A stretch of DNA of 64,000 nucleotides, from contig NZ_ARVW01000001.1 in assembly GCF_000384315.1 (NCBI RefSeq), positions 4,588,157 through 4,652,156 on the forward strand, given 5' to 3'. Source of the stretch: Amycolatopsis nigrescens CSC17Ta-90 (GTDB taxonomy: Bacteria > Actinomycetota > Actinomycetes > Mycobacteriales > Pseudonocardiaceae). Below are positions 32,633-42,343 of the stretch, piece after piece. The position numbers were made by a program, and so were the translations under genes. The number at the start of each line of letters is the position of its first letter. Within the stretch, counting starts at the first letter, position 1. The notes beneath the pieces are model-generated. The model saw only the letters and a list, made by a program, of their open reading frames with translations, was not told the DNA's origin and searched no databases.

Positions 32633-33714
32633 GGCGCACGTCGCGCCGGCTCGCGGACGGCCGGGAGATCCTCTATTTCGACGAGAAGCCGGACGCGCCG
32701 GAGCGGGTCGCGGTGGACACCAGGGACCTGCCGCCGGTCGCCGCTGCCTCGGAGATCCGGCTCGACCCGCTGACCGGCGAGTGGGTCGCGATGGCCGCGC
32801 ACCGGCAGACCAGGACCTACAAGCCGCCGGCGGACCTCTGCCCGCTCTGCCCGAGCAAACCGGGGAAGCCGAGCGAGATCCCGGAGTCCGACTACGACGT
32901 AGCGGTCTTCGAGAACCGGTTCCCCTCCTTCGCGCAGGGCGTCCCCGGTGAGCGGTCTACTTTGGACGGAGCGTCGCTGGTACCGGTCGCGCCGGGACGC
33001 GGCCGGTGCGAGGTGGTCTGCTTCACCAGTGAGCACGACGGGTCCTTCGCCGGGCTGAACCCCGGCCGGGTGCGCACGGTGCTGGACGCCTGGGCCGACC
33101 GGACCAGCTTTTTGTCCACTGTGGATGGTGTCGAGCAGGTCTTCCCCTTCGAGAACAGGGGCGAGGAGATCGGGGTGACGCTGCACCACCCGCACGGCCA
33201 GATCTACGGCTACCCGTTCGTGACCCCGAAGACCGAGCGGATGCTGGAGGTGGCCCGCGCCTACCGCGCCGAACACGGCCGGCCGGTGCTCGGCGACGTG
33301 CTGGCCGCCGAGCGCGCGTCCGGCGCCAGGGTGCTGGCGGAGGGCCGGTACTGGACGGCGTTCGTGCCGCCCGCGGCCCGCTGGCCGGTGCACGTGCAGG
33401 TCGTCCCGCACCGCCAGGTGCCGGACCTGCCGGAGCTGACCGGCGCCGAGCGCGACGACTTCGCCGAGGTGTACCTGCGGGTGCTGCGCAGCTGCGACGC
33501 GCTCTACGGCAGGCCGCTGCCCTACATCGCGGGCTGGCACCAGGCGCCGGTGCACCGCGACCGCGACCTCGGCTGGCTGCACCTGGAGCTGTTCTCCGTG
33601 CTGCGGTCCCCGGACAAGCTGAAGTACCTGGCCGGTTCCGAGTCGGGCATGGCGGTGTGGATCAACGACGCGACTCCCGAGCAGATCGCGGAGCGGCTTC
33701 GTTCGGCTATCTGA
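32629..33714 (+). CDS. galT: Galactose-1-phosphate uridylyltransferase
   Basis: A 361-residue Leloir-pathway enzyme. The active-site motif HHPHGQIYGYPF is at about 186-197, the metal-binding CPLC at 71-74, and later WHQAPVHRD and HLELFSVLRSP. It exchanges UMP between UDP-glucose and galactose-1-phosphate. Translationally coupled to the DeoR gene. galK and galE are not in the window; galU, which makes UDP-glucose, is at 46.9 kb. Confidence 0.93.
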   Translation: MRRTSRRLADGREILYFDEKPDAPERVAVDTRDLPPVAAASEIRLDPLTGEWVAMAAHRQTRTYKPPADLCPLCPSKPGKPSEIPESDYDVAVFENRFPSFAQGVPGERSTLDGASLVPVAPGRGRCEVVCFTSEHDGSFAGLNPGRVRTVLDAWADRTSFLSTVDGVEQVFPFENRGEEIGVTLHHPHGQIYGYPFVTPKTERMLEVARAYRAEHGRPVLGDVLAAERASGARVLAEGRYWTAFVPPAARWPVHVQVVPHRQVPDLPELTGAERDDFAEVYLRVLRSCDALYGRPLPYIAGWHQAPVHRDRDLGWLHLELFSVLRSPDKLKYLAGSESGMAVWINDATPEQIAERLRSAI

Positions 33715-33835
33715 GTGCCCGCGATGATCGGCACTGTGCTCTTCCGGGGCTACCGGCATACTTCAGGTAGGACTTCATGTAGGAAGCACAGCTTCGGCTC
33801 AGCAACCTCTCAGGACCGACGCGCATGGTGGTGAC

Positions 33836-35287
33836 ATGACCGAGAACGACCCCAGTGCCCAGCAGGATCCCGGCGCTAGCGAGCGGCCGGCTCAGCAAGA
33901 GCCCAGCACGCCGCCCCGGGGTACGCCCGCCGGCTCCGAGTACTCCGAGTACCAGGCCGGCGCGCCGAGCCCATGGGCAGCACCGTCCGCACCGTCGGCG
34001 CAGTCCGCGCCTGGTCAGCAGGGGACAGGGCAGGAGGGCGTGCTCTTCGGCTCGGCGACCCAGCAGGCGCACCAGGCCCAGCCAGGTCAGGCGCATCCAG
34101 GTCAGCAGAATCCCTACGGCCAGTACGGCCTTCCGCAGAGCACCGCGACCTTCGCCGCGCCGGTGACCCAGCAGCAGCGCCCGACTTCCCGCGGCAGCGG
34201 CAGGCTGGTCGCCGGGGTGGCGGTACTGGCCCTGCTGGTCGGCGGCGCCGCCGGCGGGATCGGCGGCTACCTCGCTTCGGATGGCGTCAGCGGCGGGTCC
34301 TCGGTGACCGCGCTGGACCAGCAGCCGCCGGCGAGGCAGACGGCCAACGCGCAGCCGGGCTCGGTGGAGGCGGTGGCCGAGAAGCTCTCCCCGAGCGTGG
34401 TCCAGCTGCGGGTCGCGGGCCGGTCGGGTGCCGGTGAGGGCTCCGGGTTCGTGCTCAGCGAAGACGGCTACATCCTGACCAACAACCACGTGGTGGAGGC
34501 AGCCGCGGACGGCGGCCAGATCCAGGCGGTGTTCCAGAACGGCAAGAAGGCCACGGCCAAGATCATCGGTAGGGACCCGACCACCGACATCGCGGTGGTC
34601 AAGGCGGACAGCGTCAGCGGGCTGACCCCGGTCGAGCTCGGCCGCTCCGACGACCTGAAGGTCGGCCAGGGCGTGGTCGCGATCGGCTCGCCGTTCGAGC
34701 TGGCCGGCACCGTCACCTCCGGCATCGTCAGCTCGCTGCACCGGCCGGTCAGCGCCGGCGGCGGGGAGAGCGCGCAGAGCACGGTGATGGACGCGGTGCA
34801 GACCGACGCGGCGATCAACCCCGGCAACTCCGGCGGGCCGCTGGCGAACACCGCCGGTCAGGTGATCGGCATCAACTCGGCGATCTACAGCCCCCAGCAG
34901 GGCGGCTCGGGCGGGATGCCGGGGCAGCAGTCCGAGGGCGGCAACGTCGGCATCGGCTTCGCCATCCCGATCGACCAGGCGCGCCGCACCGCGGACGACA
35001 TCATCAAGAACGGCAAGGCCACGCAGACCTTCATCGGCGCGGGGGTGCTCGACGCCCCGGAGGGCGGCGCGCAGCTCGGGCAGATCACCCCGGGCAGCCC
35101 GGCCGAGGCGGCCGGTCTGAAGCCCGGCGACGTGGTCACCAAGATCGACGACCGGGTGGTGGACGACGCGAACACGTTGGTCGCCGCCATCCGCACCAGG
35201 GCACCCGGCGAGAAGGTCAAGCTGACCGTCGGTGACTCGCAGGTGGTCGAGGTTTCCCTCGGCGGCCAGCCGGTGACGATCAACTAA
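33836..35287 (+). CDS. pepD: HtrA-like serine protease PepD
   Basis: A 483-residue membrane-anchored protease. A Pro/Gln-rich cytoplasmic N-terminus of ~120 residues is followed by one helix (about 124-145). The trypsin-like domain has H218 (TNNHVVEA), D251 (TTDIAVVK) and S332 (NPGNSGGPL). The C-terminal PDZ domain includes ITPGSPAEAAGLKPGDVVTK. This is DegP/HtrA quality control outside the membrane. Downstream of mprAB as in mycobacteria, though separated from it by deoR-galT. Confidence 0.9.
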   Translation: MTENDPSAQQDPGASERPAQQEPSTPPRGTPAGSEYSEYQAGAPSPWAAPSAPSAQSAPGQQGTGQEGVLFGSATQQAHQAQPGQAHPGQQNPYGQYGLPQSTATFAAPVTQQQRPTSRGSGRLVAGVAVLALLVGGAAGGIGGYLASDGVSGGSSVTALDQQPPARQTANAQPGSVEAVAEKLSPSVVQLRVAGRSGAGEGSGFVLSEDGYILTNNHVVEAAADGGQIQAVFQNGKKATAKIIGRDPTTDIAVVKADSVSGLTPVELGRSDDLKVGQGVVAIGSPFELAGTVTSGIVSSLHRPVSAGGGESAQSTVMDAVQTDAAINPGNSGGPLANTAGQVIGINSAIYSPQQGGSGGMPGQQSEGGNVGIGFAIPIDQARRTADDIIKNGKATQTFIGAGVLDAPEGGAQLGQITPGSPAEAAGLKPGDVVTKIDDRVVDDANTLVAAIRTRAPGEKVKLTVGDSQVVEVSLGGQPVTIN

Positions 35288-35366
35288 GACGGAGGACACA
35301 GCGACCGATGCTCGCGCCAGCCCGGTTGCTGTGTCCGACCGGGTGCGGGTGTCCCGCAAATAAACG

Positions 35367-35389
35367 CTCGGCCGCAGCTCGCGGCCGAG
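35367..35389. terminator. Hairpin after pepD
   Basis: CTCGGCCGC and GCGGCCGAG form a perfect 9-bp stem with loop AGCTC, 80 bp after the pepD stop. No T-tract; typical of actinobacterial stem-loop terminators. Confidence 0.5.
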
Positions 35390-35478
35390 ACCAAACTCCG
35401 GCTTTGTCGCCCCAAAGCCGTGAGCAGAGCCGCGTCGGCCCGGATATCCCCTCTCCGGTCCGGCGCGGCTCACTTTAG

Positions 35479-35524
35479 GTCGTGAGTGGAAAACGTTGCT
35501 GGGACAACACTTTTCACTCACGAC
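35479..35524. repeat. Long imperfect hairpin, REP-like
   Basis: GTCGTGAGTGGAAAACGTTG and CAACACTTTTCACTCACGAC pair at 17 of 20 positions around a 6-nt loop. It overlaps the stop codon of the minus-strand gene at 35518 and separates convergent genes. It probably ends transcription from both sides. Hairpins of this type recur between genes in related actinomycetes, to my recollection. Confidence 0.55.
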
Positions 35525-35931
35525 GCCGCGTGCTGACGGGTAACTCCAGCTATCAGCACGACTAGCCATACCACGCCGACCGAGAGCAGCAGGCCGAGCC
35601 AGGTGTTGCCATCGTGCAGGCCAGGCAGCGGCGGTGCGCCGTAGGACCGCCACAGCAGGGGCAGTGCCAGCAGGCCGAGCACACCGGTGACCACCGCCCC
35701 GCCCGCGACCGGCGCCTGCCAGGCGGCGGGCAGGATCCGGCTCAGCCCGACCCCGGCCAGGCCGGTCAGCGGGGCGACCAGCCCGTCGTGCAGCAGCGGC
35801 CCGGCGAGCAGCCAGCCGGCCGCCACGAAGCTGTGCGGACCGAGCGGCAGCCCGAACTCGATCAGCAGCAGCACGCCCCAGCCGAGCGCGGCCAGCCCGG
35901 GCAGCACCAGCAGCAGCCGCAACAGTTTCAT
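35518..35931 (-). CDS. Small polytopic membrane protein
   Basis: A 137-residue protein with four hydrophobic helices (residues ~2-28, 33-65, 73-98, 112-132). ATG at 35931 follows GGAGACGGT and overlaps the stop of the oxidoreductase gene. It may anchor or assist that enzyme, but no conserved motif is seen. Last gene of a five-gene minus-strand operon from 39026. Confidence 0.65.
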   Translation of the reverse strand: MKLLRLLLVLPGLAALGWGVLLLIEFGLPLGPHSFVAAGWLLAGPLLHDGLVAPLTGLAGVGLSRILPAAWQAPVAGGAVVTGVLGLLALPLLWRSYGAPPLPGLHDGNTWLGLLLSVGVVWLVVLIAGVTRQHAAS

Positions 35932-37055
35932 ACCGTCTCCAGCCGTCGTACCCATTTGGTCTGCAGCACACCTGGTCGGTTCGGCGCGATGATCCGGCAC
36001 GGGAACCCGTGGTCCAGCGCGAGCACTTCGCCGTTCAGCCGCAACGCCAGCAGGGTCAGCGGGTCGGTGGTGTGCTCCCCGGGCAGCACGCTATTCGCGT
36101 ACAGCCCGTTCTGCTCCATGGACGACACGTTGACCGTCGAACCGGGCCGGGCGCCGGCGGCCTGCAGCAGGTCCGGCAGCGAGACCCCGGTCCAGGTGGC
36201 CGACTGGCTCCACCCTTCGACGCAGGCGATGGGCAGTTCCGCGGTGGTCTGCGGCAGCTTCTGTAGTTCGGCCAGTGAGAAGCTCCGGCCACCGCCGGGG
36301 ACGACGACTTCCAGCCGCCAGGCCGGATCCTGTGCTGCGTCGAGTACTCCGGCCCCGGCCGCGGACCGGTTCACCGGCACGCCCTGCGGCCCGTTCCCCG
36401 ATCGCCAAGACAGGCCGGAAACGTTGCGCAGGAAGGGAACCGTCGCCCCCGCGGTGGCCAGTACGGCGGCACCGGCGGTCAGCCCGGTGGTGCGCAGAAA
36501 CCCGCGCCGGGAAAGTCCCCGCGCCTCGGGCTTTTCCCGGTCCTCCTCGTTCTCCGGGCCGAACGCGCGCCGGATGACCGGCAGCTTGACCGCGATGTGC
36601 AGCAGGATCGAGCCGATCGCCACCCAGGCCACCGCGTAGTGCACCTGCGGGAAGTAGAAGTTCCACGGGTAGTTCTGCGCCACGTTGAACAGCCCGGTGA
36701 GCAGCTCGAAGAAGACCGCCGCGGACAGCAGCAGGATGGACAGCCGTTCGATCAGGTGCGGCAGCGAACGGATCAGCGGCCGGTCGAACAGCTTCGGGTA
36801 GACGGTCCACAGTTTGGCCAGCAGCAACGGAATCGACGCGATCCCGGAGATCACGTGCAACCCCTGGGTGACCCGGTAGAGCCAGACCGGGCGGCTCGGC
36901 CAGACGAACCAGCCGGGCGGGTGCTGGATGAGATGGCTGATCAGCCCGGTCAGGAAGCAGATCCCGAAGGCGACGGCCAGCCAGACGCCGATCCGGGCGG
37001 TGACCCGCGGCGAATGGGCGGCGGCGGTGAACCGGGGTGCGGGCGGGGCTTTCAT
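35928..37055 (-). CDS. Membrane molybdopterin-dependent oxidoreductase
   Basis: A 375-residue product. The N-terminal ~165 residues form a four-helix membrane unit with histidines (cytochrome-b-like). The internal RGLSRRGFLRTTGL is a twin-arginine-like segment, and a sulfite-oxidase/MsrP-type Moco domain follows, with IACVEGWSQSATWTGVSL carrying the likely molybdenum-binding Cys. The fusion resembles an MsrP/MsrQ pair in one chain. Substrate unknown. Overlaps the methyltransferase gene upstream. Confidence 0.8.
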   Translation of the reverse strand: MKAPPAPRFTAAAHSPRVTARIGVWLAVAFGICFLTGLISHLIQHPPGWFVWPSRPVWLYRVTQGLHVISGIASIPLLLAKLWTVYPKLFDRPLIRSLPHLIERLSILLLSAAVFFELLTGLFNVAQNYPWNFYFPQVHYAVAWVAIGSILLHIAVKLPVIRRAFGPENEEDREKPEARGLSRRGFLRTTGLTAGAAVLATAGATVPFLRNVSGLSWRSGNGPQGVPVNRSAAGAGVLDAAQDPAWRLEVVVPGGGRSFSLAELQKLPQTTAELPIACVEGWSQSATWTGVSLPDLLQAAGARPGSTVNVSSMEQNGLYANSVLPGEHTTDPLTLLALRLNGEVLALDHGFPCRIIAPNRPGVLQTKWVRRLETV

Positions 37056-37672
37056 CGGCGCTCCAGTTCGGCGAACCAGCGTTGTTCCCACCGGGTGGTC
37101 CAGCGGACCCGGAGTGCGGTCTTCCCGATCACCTCGGTGAGCGCGTCCAGGCCGAGCCAGGCCCAGGTGAACCAGGAGGCGCCGGGAACCGCGGCGCCGG
37201 AGCGGATCCGGACCCGGTCGCGCCGCAGCCCACGCCCCGGCGGGTCGAGCTCGACCAGTGCGGTGCCCCGGCTGCCGAGCAGTTCGCCGACCCGGTGCAG
37301 CAGCGCGGCCGGATCGCCGCCGATGCCGATGTTGCCGTCGGCGAGCAGCACGTGCCGCCACCGCCCTTCGCCCGGCACCGGGCCGAACACGTCCCGGTGC
37401 AGGGCGGCCGCGCCGCGTTGCCTGGTCAGCCGGACCGCGGTGGGCGAGGTGTCGATGCCCAGCGCGGCCACCCCGCGGGTGGTCAACGCCGCGGTCAGCC
37501 TGCCCGGCCCGCAGCCGACGTCCAGGGTCGGGCCGGCGCAGCGGTCCAGCAGCAGGCCGTCCGCACCGGCTGGCGGGCGGATCCAGCGGTCGTGGGTGAG
37601 CTCGATGCGTTCGCCGGTGGCCAGTTCCAGCCAGCACCGGTTGCCGAGCAGCGCGGTGTCGAATTCGCTCAC
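37052..37672 (-). CDS. Class I SAM-dependent methyltransferase
   Basis: A 206-residue product. GTG at 37672 overlaps the stop of the upstream gene. The SAM site is TLDVGCGPGRLTAAL, with acidic LGIDTS at the end of strand 2. The substrate is not evident; the operon context with glycosyltransferases suggests a small molecule or lipid-linked sugar. Confidence 0.8.
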   Translation of the reverse strand: MSEFDTALLGNRCWLELATGERIELTHDRWIRPPAGADGLLLDRCAGPTLDVGCGPGRLTAALTTRGVAALGIDTSPTAVRLTRQRGAAALHRDVFGPVPGEGRWRHVLLADGNIGIGGDPAALLHRVGELLGSRGTALVELDPPGRGLRRDRVRIRSGAAVPGASWFTWAWLGLDALTEVIGKTALRVRWTTRWEQRWFAELERR

Positions 37673-38346
37673 CGGACCCGCTCCCCGAGCTCGGCCACCG
37701 CACGGGCGAAGCGCCCGGAGGTGAGGCCGGCGGCCACCGCGTGCGCGTCCGCCAGAGTGTCCACATCGGACAGCGTGGGCAGGGTGGCCGGGCTGACCCC
37801 GGCGCCGGCCAGCGCACGGCGGGTCAGTTCCCCGGTGTCCGGCCTCGACATCGGCACCCCGGCGAGCACCTCGGCCAGGCGGGGATCCCGCAGCCCGAGT
37901 GCCCACCAGCCGCCGTCCACGGCGGGCCCGAGCACCGCCTGCCGCCCGCCGAGCAGCCGCTCGGCCGAGCCCGTCAGCAGTTCCGGGGTGACCTGCGGGG
38001 TGTCCATGCCGATCTGGAGCACCGGCAGCCGCCGGTGCAGCAGGCCGACGTCGGCGTGCGCGTTCGCCAGCCTGACGGCGAAGTCCCGGCCGCGCTGGGC
38101 GATCACGGTGGTGGCCCGCAACCTGCCGGTCAGCTCGGCGGAATCACTTGCCGCCGCGAGGTCGCCGGTCATCGCCACCACCGGCACCGCGCCCGGGGTG
38201 GCGAGCACCGCGTCCAGGGTGTCCAGCAGCGCGGCCGCGGCGAGCCCGGCCGCCTGCTCCGGGGTCGCCGGCGGGCACAGCCGCGTCTTGGCGAACCCGG
38301 GCACCGGCGCCTTGGCCACCACCAGCAGGCAGAACCGGGCCGTCAT
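37669..38346 (-). CDS. TIGR04282/DUF2064-type glycosyltransferase
   Basis: A 225-residue product. The nucleotide-binding start CLLVVAKAPVPGFAKTRL and the GMDTPQVTPELL segment match the family once linked to arsenosugar synthesis, which has a GT-A nucleotidyl/glycosyltransferase fold. ATG at 38346 overlaps the stop of the adjacent GT2 gene. Activity on this pathway's substrate is unproven. Confidence 0.8.
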   Translation of the reverse strand: MTARFCLLVVAKAPVPGFAKTRLCPPATPEQAAGLAAAALLDTLDAVLATPGAVPVVAMTGDLAAASDSAELTGRLRATTVIAQRGRDFAVRLANAHADVGLLHRRLPVLQIGMDTPQVTPELLTGSAERLLGGRQAVLGPAVDGGWWALGLRDPRLAEVLAGVPMSRPDTGELTRRALAGAGVSPATLPTLSDVDTLADAHAVAAGLTSGRFARAVAELGERVR

Positions 38347-39026
38347 CGGGTGGGCTCGTTTCGCGACCGCGCCAGCACCCGGCCGAAGTCGCGGATCGCG
38401 CGGGCCGTGCCGCGCACCGACCCGGACACCTTCGACTTCGTGCCCTTCGCGCGCTTGCCGTAGGCGACGTCGAACTCCTGAACCCGCCAGCCCGCCCGCG
38501 CCGCCTTGACCAGCAGCTCCAGCGGGTAGCCGAAGGCGCGGTCGGCCACCCCGAGCGCGGTCAGCGCCTCCCGGCGCACGGCACGGACCGGGGCGATGTC
38601 GCGCACCGGCAGCCCGCGGCGGCGCAGCAGCACGGCCAGCAGCAGGTTGCCGGCCCTGGCGTGCCACGGCCAGACACCGCGCTCGACCGGCACCCGTCTG
38701 CCCACCGCCAGTTCGACCGCTCCGGTCCGCACCACGTCGACCAGTGCCGGCAACTCGGCGGGGTCCAGCGAGCCGTCGGCGTCGATGAAGCAGACGACGT
38801 CCGAGGTGGCCGCGGTCAGCCCGGCGTGCACCGCCGCGCCGTAACCGCGACGCGGCTCGCGCACCACGGTCGCGCCGAGCGCACCGGCGATCCCGGCCGA
38901 GCCGTCGGTCGATCCGTTGTCCACCACGATCGCCCGGAAACCGGGCGGCAGCGCGCCGAGCACGCCCGGCAGCGCACCGGCCTCGTCCAGACAGGGCAGC
39001 ACCACATCCACTTGGTCAGCGTTCAC
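38343..39026 (-). CDS. Family 2 glycosyltransferase
   Basis: A 227-residue GT-A enzyme. VVLPCLDEAGALPGVL, VDNGSTDGS and FIDADGSLDP (DxD metal site) are clear. No C-terminal membrane helices, so it acts at the cytoplasmic face, like dolichyl-phosphate-sugar synthases of the short type. It opens the minus-strand operon 39026 to 35518. Confidence 0.85.
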   Translation of the reverse strand: MNADQVDVVLPCLDEAGALPGVLGALPPGFRAIVVDNGSTDGSAGIAGALGATVVREPRRGYGAAVHAGLTAATSDVVCFIDADGSLDPAELPALVDVVRTGAVELAVGRRVPVERGVWPWHARAGNLLLAVLLRRRGLPVRDIAPVRAVRREALTALGVADRAFGYPLELLVKAARAGWRVQEFDVAYGKRAKGTKSKVSGSVRGTARAIRDFGRVLARSRNEPTR

Positions 39027-39183
39027 GCCGAAGACGCTAGGTCCACCGTGGACGGTGCAAAACCCTTGTGCTGCTTACCATTTCATGACATGACCTGTTG
39101 GAGTGAAGAGTTCTTACCAACTCGTGACGAACCTTCCCGCCCGCTGTCGGACGGCGGCGCGCGGCGTTATCGTCGGCATTCTG

Positions 39184-40563
39184 ATGCCCGAAATCTCCGA
39201 GGCCGCGCGGCCGGCCGAGCCGCGCACCCGCGGCCTGCGCCCAGACCTCGCCGCGGCCGGGCTGGCGCTGCTGCTCGTCGGCGCCGCGACGGCGGTCGGT
39301 GCCTACTTCAACCGGCCTGGTTCCGGCGTGGTCATCTGGGCGTTCGCACCGCCGCTGTACGGGGACTGGGGCCCGCATTTCGGGCCGGGGTCGGTTTTCG
39401 CGGTGCTGATCGCGCTGGCCGTGGTGTCGCAGGGACCTGCGCTGGCCGCGCGCCTGTCCTGGCGCGGCCTGCTCGGCGCCGGCTATCTGGCTACGCTGGG
39501 CTGGACCTTCTCGCTCGCCATGGTGGACGGCTGGGCGCGCGGGTTCGCCGACCGGCTGAGCCAGCCCTCCGAGTACCTGCACGAGGTGCCAGGGATCACC
39601 GACATTCCGTTGCTGCTGCGGGAGTTCTCCGGGCGCATCCTGGACTTCCAGCCGGACTCCTTGACCACGCACGTGTCCGGGCACCCGCCGGGCGCCACCC
39701 TGGTGTTCGTCTGGCTGGACCGGCTCGGCCTGCCGGGCGGGGCATGGGCGGCCGTGCTCTGCCTGCTCGTGGGCTGCCTGGTCACCGTCGCCGTGCCGGT
39801 CACCCTGGCCGCACTGGGCCGCGCCGAAGCGGCCAGGGCGGTGCTGCCCTTCTTGGTGCTCTTTCCGGGCGCGGTCTGGGTCGGTGTCTCCGCGGACGGA
39901 CTGTTCGCCGGGGTCACCGCCTGCGGTATCGCCCTGCTCGCGCTGGCCACGCGCCAGTTCCAGCGCGACCGCGGGACCGCGGTGCCGCTCGCCGTGCTGG
40001 CCGGGGTGCTGCTCGGTTTCGGCGCCTACCTGTCCTACGGCCTGGTGCTGCTGGGCCTGCTCGCGCTCGCGGTGGGGTGGCTCGGCCGCAGCGTGCGGGC
40101 GCTGGTCTTCGCGCTGCTCGGCGCACTGGCCGTGGTCGCCGTGTTCACCATGGCCGGTTTCTGGTGGCTGGACGGCTACCACCTGGTCGTTGAGCGCTAC
40201 TACCAGGGCATCGCGAGCGCGCGGCCGTACTCGTACTGGGTATGGGCGAACCTGGCCTGCCTGGCGCTGGTCACCGGGCCCGCCGTGGCGGCCGGCCTGC
40301 GCCGGAGCGCCGTGCGAGGCTTCCTGGACCCGCCGTGGCGCAGGGACCCGGTGCTGCTGATCGTCGCCGCGGCGGCGCTGACCGTGCTGTTCGCCGACCT
40401 CTCCGGGCTGTCCAAGGCCGAGACCGAGCGCATCTGGCTACCGTTCGCGGTATGGCTGCTGCCCGCGACCGCCCTGCTGCCCGCCGTTTCCCGCCGCTGG
40501 TGGCTGGCCGGGCAGGCGGCGGTCGCGCTGCTGGTGAATCATCTGGTGCTGACGTTCTGGTGA
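39184..40563 (+). CDS. Polytopic membrane protein, glycosyltransferase-C-like
   Basis: A 459-residue protein with about twelve hydrophobic helices. The extracytoplasmic loop after the first helices has DWGPHFGPGS and a second loop QPDSLTTHVSGHPPG, reminiscent of membrane sugar transferases. ATG at 39184 begins MPEISEA; TTATCGT about 12 bp upstream and no Shine-Dalgarno suggest a leaderless transcript. A longer start at 39103 is less likely. Divergent from the GT2 operon; may use its lipid-linked sugar. Confidence 0.65.
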   Translation: MPEISEAARPAEPRTRGLRPDLAAAGLALLLVGAATAVGAYFNRPGSGVVIWAFAPPLYGDWGPHFGPGSVFAVLIALAVVSQGPALAARLSWRGLLGAGYLATLGWTFSLAMVDGWARGFADRLSQPSEYLHEVPGITDIPLLLREFSGRILDFQPDSLTTHVSGHPPGATLVFVWLDRLGLPGGAWAAVLCLLVGCLVTVAVPVTLAALGRAEAARAVLPFLVLFPGAVWVGVSADGLFAGVTACGIALLALATRQFQRDRGTAVPLAVLAGVLLGFGAYLSYGLVLLGLLALAVGWLGRSVRALVFALLGALAVVAVFTMAGFWWLDGYHLVVERYYQGIASARPYSYWVWANLACLALVTGPAVAAGLRRSAVRGFLDPPWRRDPVLLIVAAAALTVLFADLSGLSKAETERIWLPFAVWLLPATALLPAVSRRWWLAGQAAVALLVNHLVLTFW

Positions 40564-40570
40564 GGTGCGC

Positions 40571-41272
40571 GTGAACGAGCTGTCCGGCCGGGTGCTGGTG
40601 GTCGACGACGACGAGACGGTGCGCGACGTGGTGCGCCGGTACCTCGAGGCGGCCGGGTTCGCCGTGGAGGTGGCCGGGGACGGCGCCGAGGGCCTGCGCC
40701 GGTTCGCTGAGACGCGGCCGGAGCTGGTGGTGCTGGACGTGATGATGCCTGGCATCAACGGCCTGGAGGTCTGCCGGCGGCTGCGTGCGGTCAGCGCCGT
40801 GCCGGTGGTGCTGCTGACCGCGCTCGGCGAGGAGGAGAACCGCATCGCCGGCCTGGAGCTCGGCGCGGATGACTACGTGACCAAGCCGTTCAGCCCGAAG
40901 GAGCTGGCGCTGCGGGTGTCCTCGGTGCTGCGCCGGGCGCGGATGCCGAGCCGGGCACCCGAGGTGGCCGAGCTGGTGGACGGCAACCTCCGGCTGCTGC
41001 TCGGCGCCCGCCAGGCCAGCTTGAACGGGGCCGAGCTGCCGTTGACCACCAGGGAGTTCGACCTGCTCGCCTTCTTCCTCGGCAATCCGGGCACCGCGTA
41101 CTCCAGGTCCGACCTGCTGGAGAAGGTCTGGGGCTGGGACTTCGGCGACCAGTCCACGGTGACCGTCCACGTGCGACGGCTGCGCGAGAAGATCGAGCGC
41201 GAGCCGGCCAAACCGGTCCGGGTGGCCACCGTGTGGGGCATCGGCTACCGCTACGACCTCGGCCGATCATGA
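40571..41272 (+). CDS. OmpR-family response regulator
   Basis: A 233-residue product. The receiver has D12-D13-D14 and phospho-acceptor D56 ([12 protein letters not shown]), and the C-terminal winged helix has [23 protein letters not shown] at 40571 follows TGAGG; GTG 40565 is alternative. Partner kinase overlaps its stop. Likely controls the adjacent surface cluster. Confidence 0.88.
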   Translation: MNELSGRVLVVDDDETVRDVVRRYLEAAGFAVEVAGDGAEGLRRFAETRPELVVLDVMMPGINGLEVCRRLRAVSAVPVVLLTALGEEENRIAGLELGADDYVTKPFSPKELALRVSSVLRRARMPSRAPEVAELVDGNLRLLLGARQASLNGAELPLTTREFDLLAFFLGNPGTAYSRSDLLEKVWGWDFGDQSTVTVHVRRLREKIEREPAKPVRVATVWGIGYRYDLGRS

Positions 41273-42312
41273 TCGAGTCCGGCGAGTCCTTCGACGACCT
41301 GCTCACGCATGTCTGGCACATCCTGCCGCTGGCGCTGGCCTTCGCGCTGCCGGTCGCGCTGCTCGGCGGGCTGGTGCTGTTCTGGCTGCGGCGGGGGTCG
41401 CTGGCCAGCACGATGACCGTGCTGGTGCTGATCCCGGTGCTGGCCACCCTTGTCGGCGTGCTCGGCGTCAGCGGGTTCATGTTCACCACGGCGTTGACCA
41501 CGATGCTGATCGTCTGCCTGCTGGTCGCGTTGATCACCGTGCCGGCCGCGATCGTGCTCGGCAGGGCGATCGCCCTGCGCAGTGTCTGGGAACGGGAGGC
41601 CCGGAGCCGGGAACGGGCCGCCGAGGCCTCCCGCCGCGAGCTGGTGGCCTGGATCAGCCACGACCTGCGCAGCCCGCTGGCCGGGATACAGGCGATGGCC
41701 GAGGCGCTGGCCGACGGGATCGTCTCCGAACCCGGGGAAGTCGCCGGGTACGCGCAGCGGATCAGCGGCGAGACCACCCGCCTGTCCGGCATGGTCGGGG
41801 ACCTGTTCGAACTGTCCAGGATCACCGCCGGCGCCCTGCAGCTCACCTTGTCCGCGGTACCGCTGCGGGATGTGGTCAGCGACGCGCTGGCCGCGCAGAC
41901 CCCGGTCGCGGAGCGGAAGAAGGTGCGCGTGCTGGCCAGCGAGAACGGGCAGCCGGTGGTGGCGGGCAGCGACCCCGAGCTGGCCAGGGTGGTGCGGAAC
42001 CTGGTGTCCAACGCGATCCGGCACACCCCGCCGGACGGCACGGTCGCGGTGCAGATCGGTATCGACGGCGGCGACGCGCTGCTCGCCGTGGACGACTCGT
42101 GCGGCGGGATCCCGGAGGACGAACTGCCCAGGGTCTTCGACGTGGCCTTCCGCGGCACCCAGGCGCGCACCCCGGACCGCAGCGGCACCACCTCCGGCGG
42201 CGGCCTCGGCCTCGCCATCACGAAGGGCCTGGTGGAGGCGCACCGCGGTCGGATCGGCGTGCACAACCACGGCCCCGGCTGCCGGTTCGAAGTCCGCCTC
42301 CCCCTCGCCTGA
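41269..42312 (+). CDS. Sensor histidine kinase
   Basis: A 347-residue kinase. Three membrane helices lie within residues 18-100 with almost no extracytoplasmic loop, so the signal is probably sensed in the membrane. H131 in [15 protein letters not shown] box [13 protein letters not shown] boxes and [11 protein letters not shown]. It overlaps the response regulator by 4 bp. Confidence 0.88.
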   Translation: MIESGESFDDLLTHVWHILPLALAFALPVALLGGLVLFWLRRGSLASTMTVLVLIPVLATLVGVLGVSGFMFTTALTTMLIVCLLVALITVPAAIVLGRAIALRSVWEREARSRERAAEASRRELVAWISHDLRSPLAGIQAMAEALADGIVSEPGEVAGYAQRISGETTRLSGMVGDLFELSRITAGALQLTLSAVPLRDVVSDALAAQTPVAERKKVRVLASENGQPVVAGSDPELARVVRNLVSNAIRHTPPDGTVAVQIGIDGGDALLAVDDSCGGIPEDELPRVFDVAFRGTQARTPDRSGTTSGGGLGLAITKGLVEAHRGRIGVHNHGPGCRFEVRLPLA

Positions 42313-42343
42313 CCCAACCGGCAAATAGCCGACTTCTTGCCCG

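Noticed and set aside
31975..33759. 594-codon minus-strand frame
   Set aside because: Antisense shadow of the DeoR regulator and galT.
33707..35971. 754-codon minus-strand frame
   Set aside because: Antisense shadow of pepD, whose protease motifs are unambiguous.
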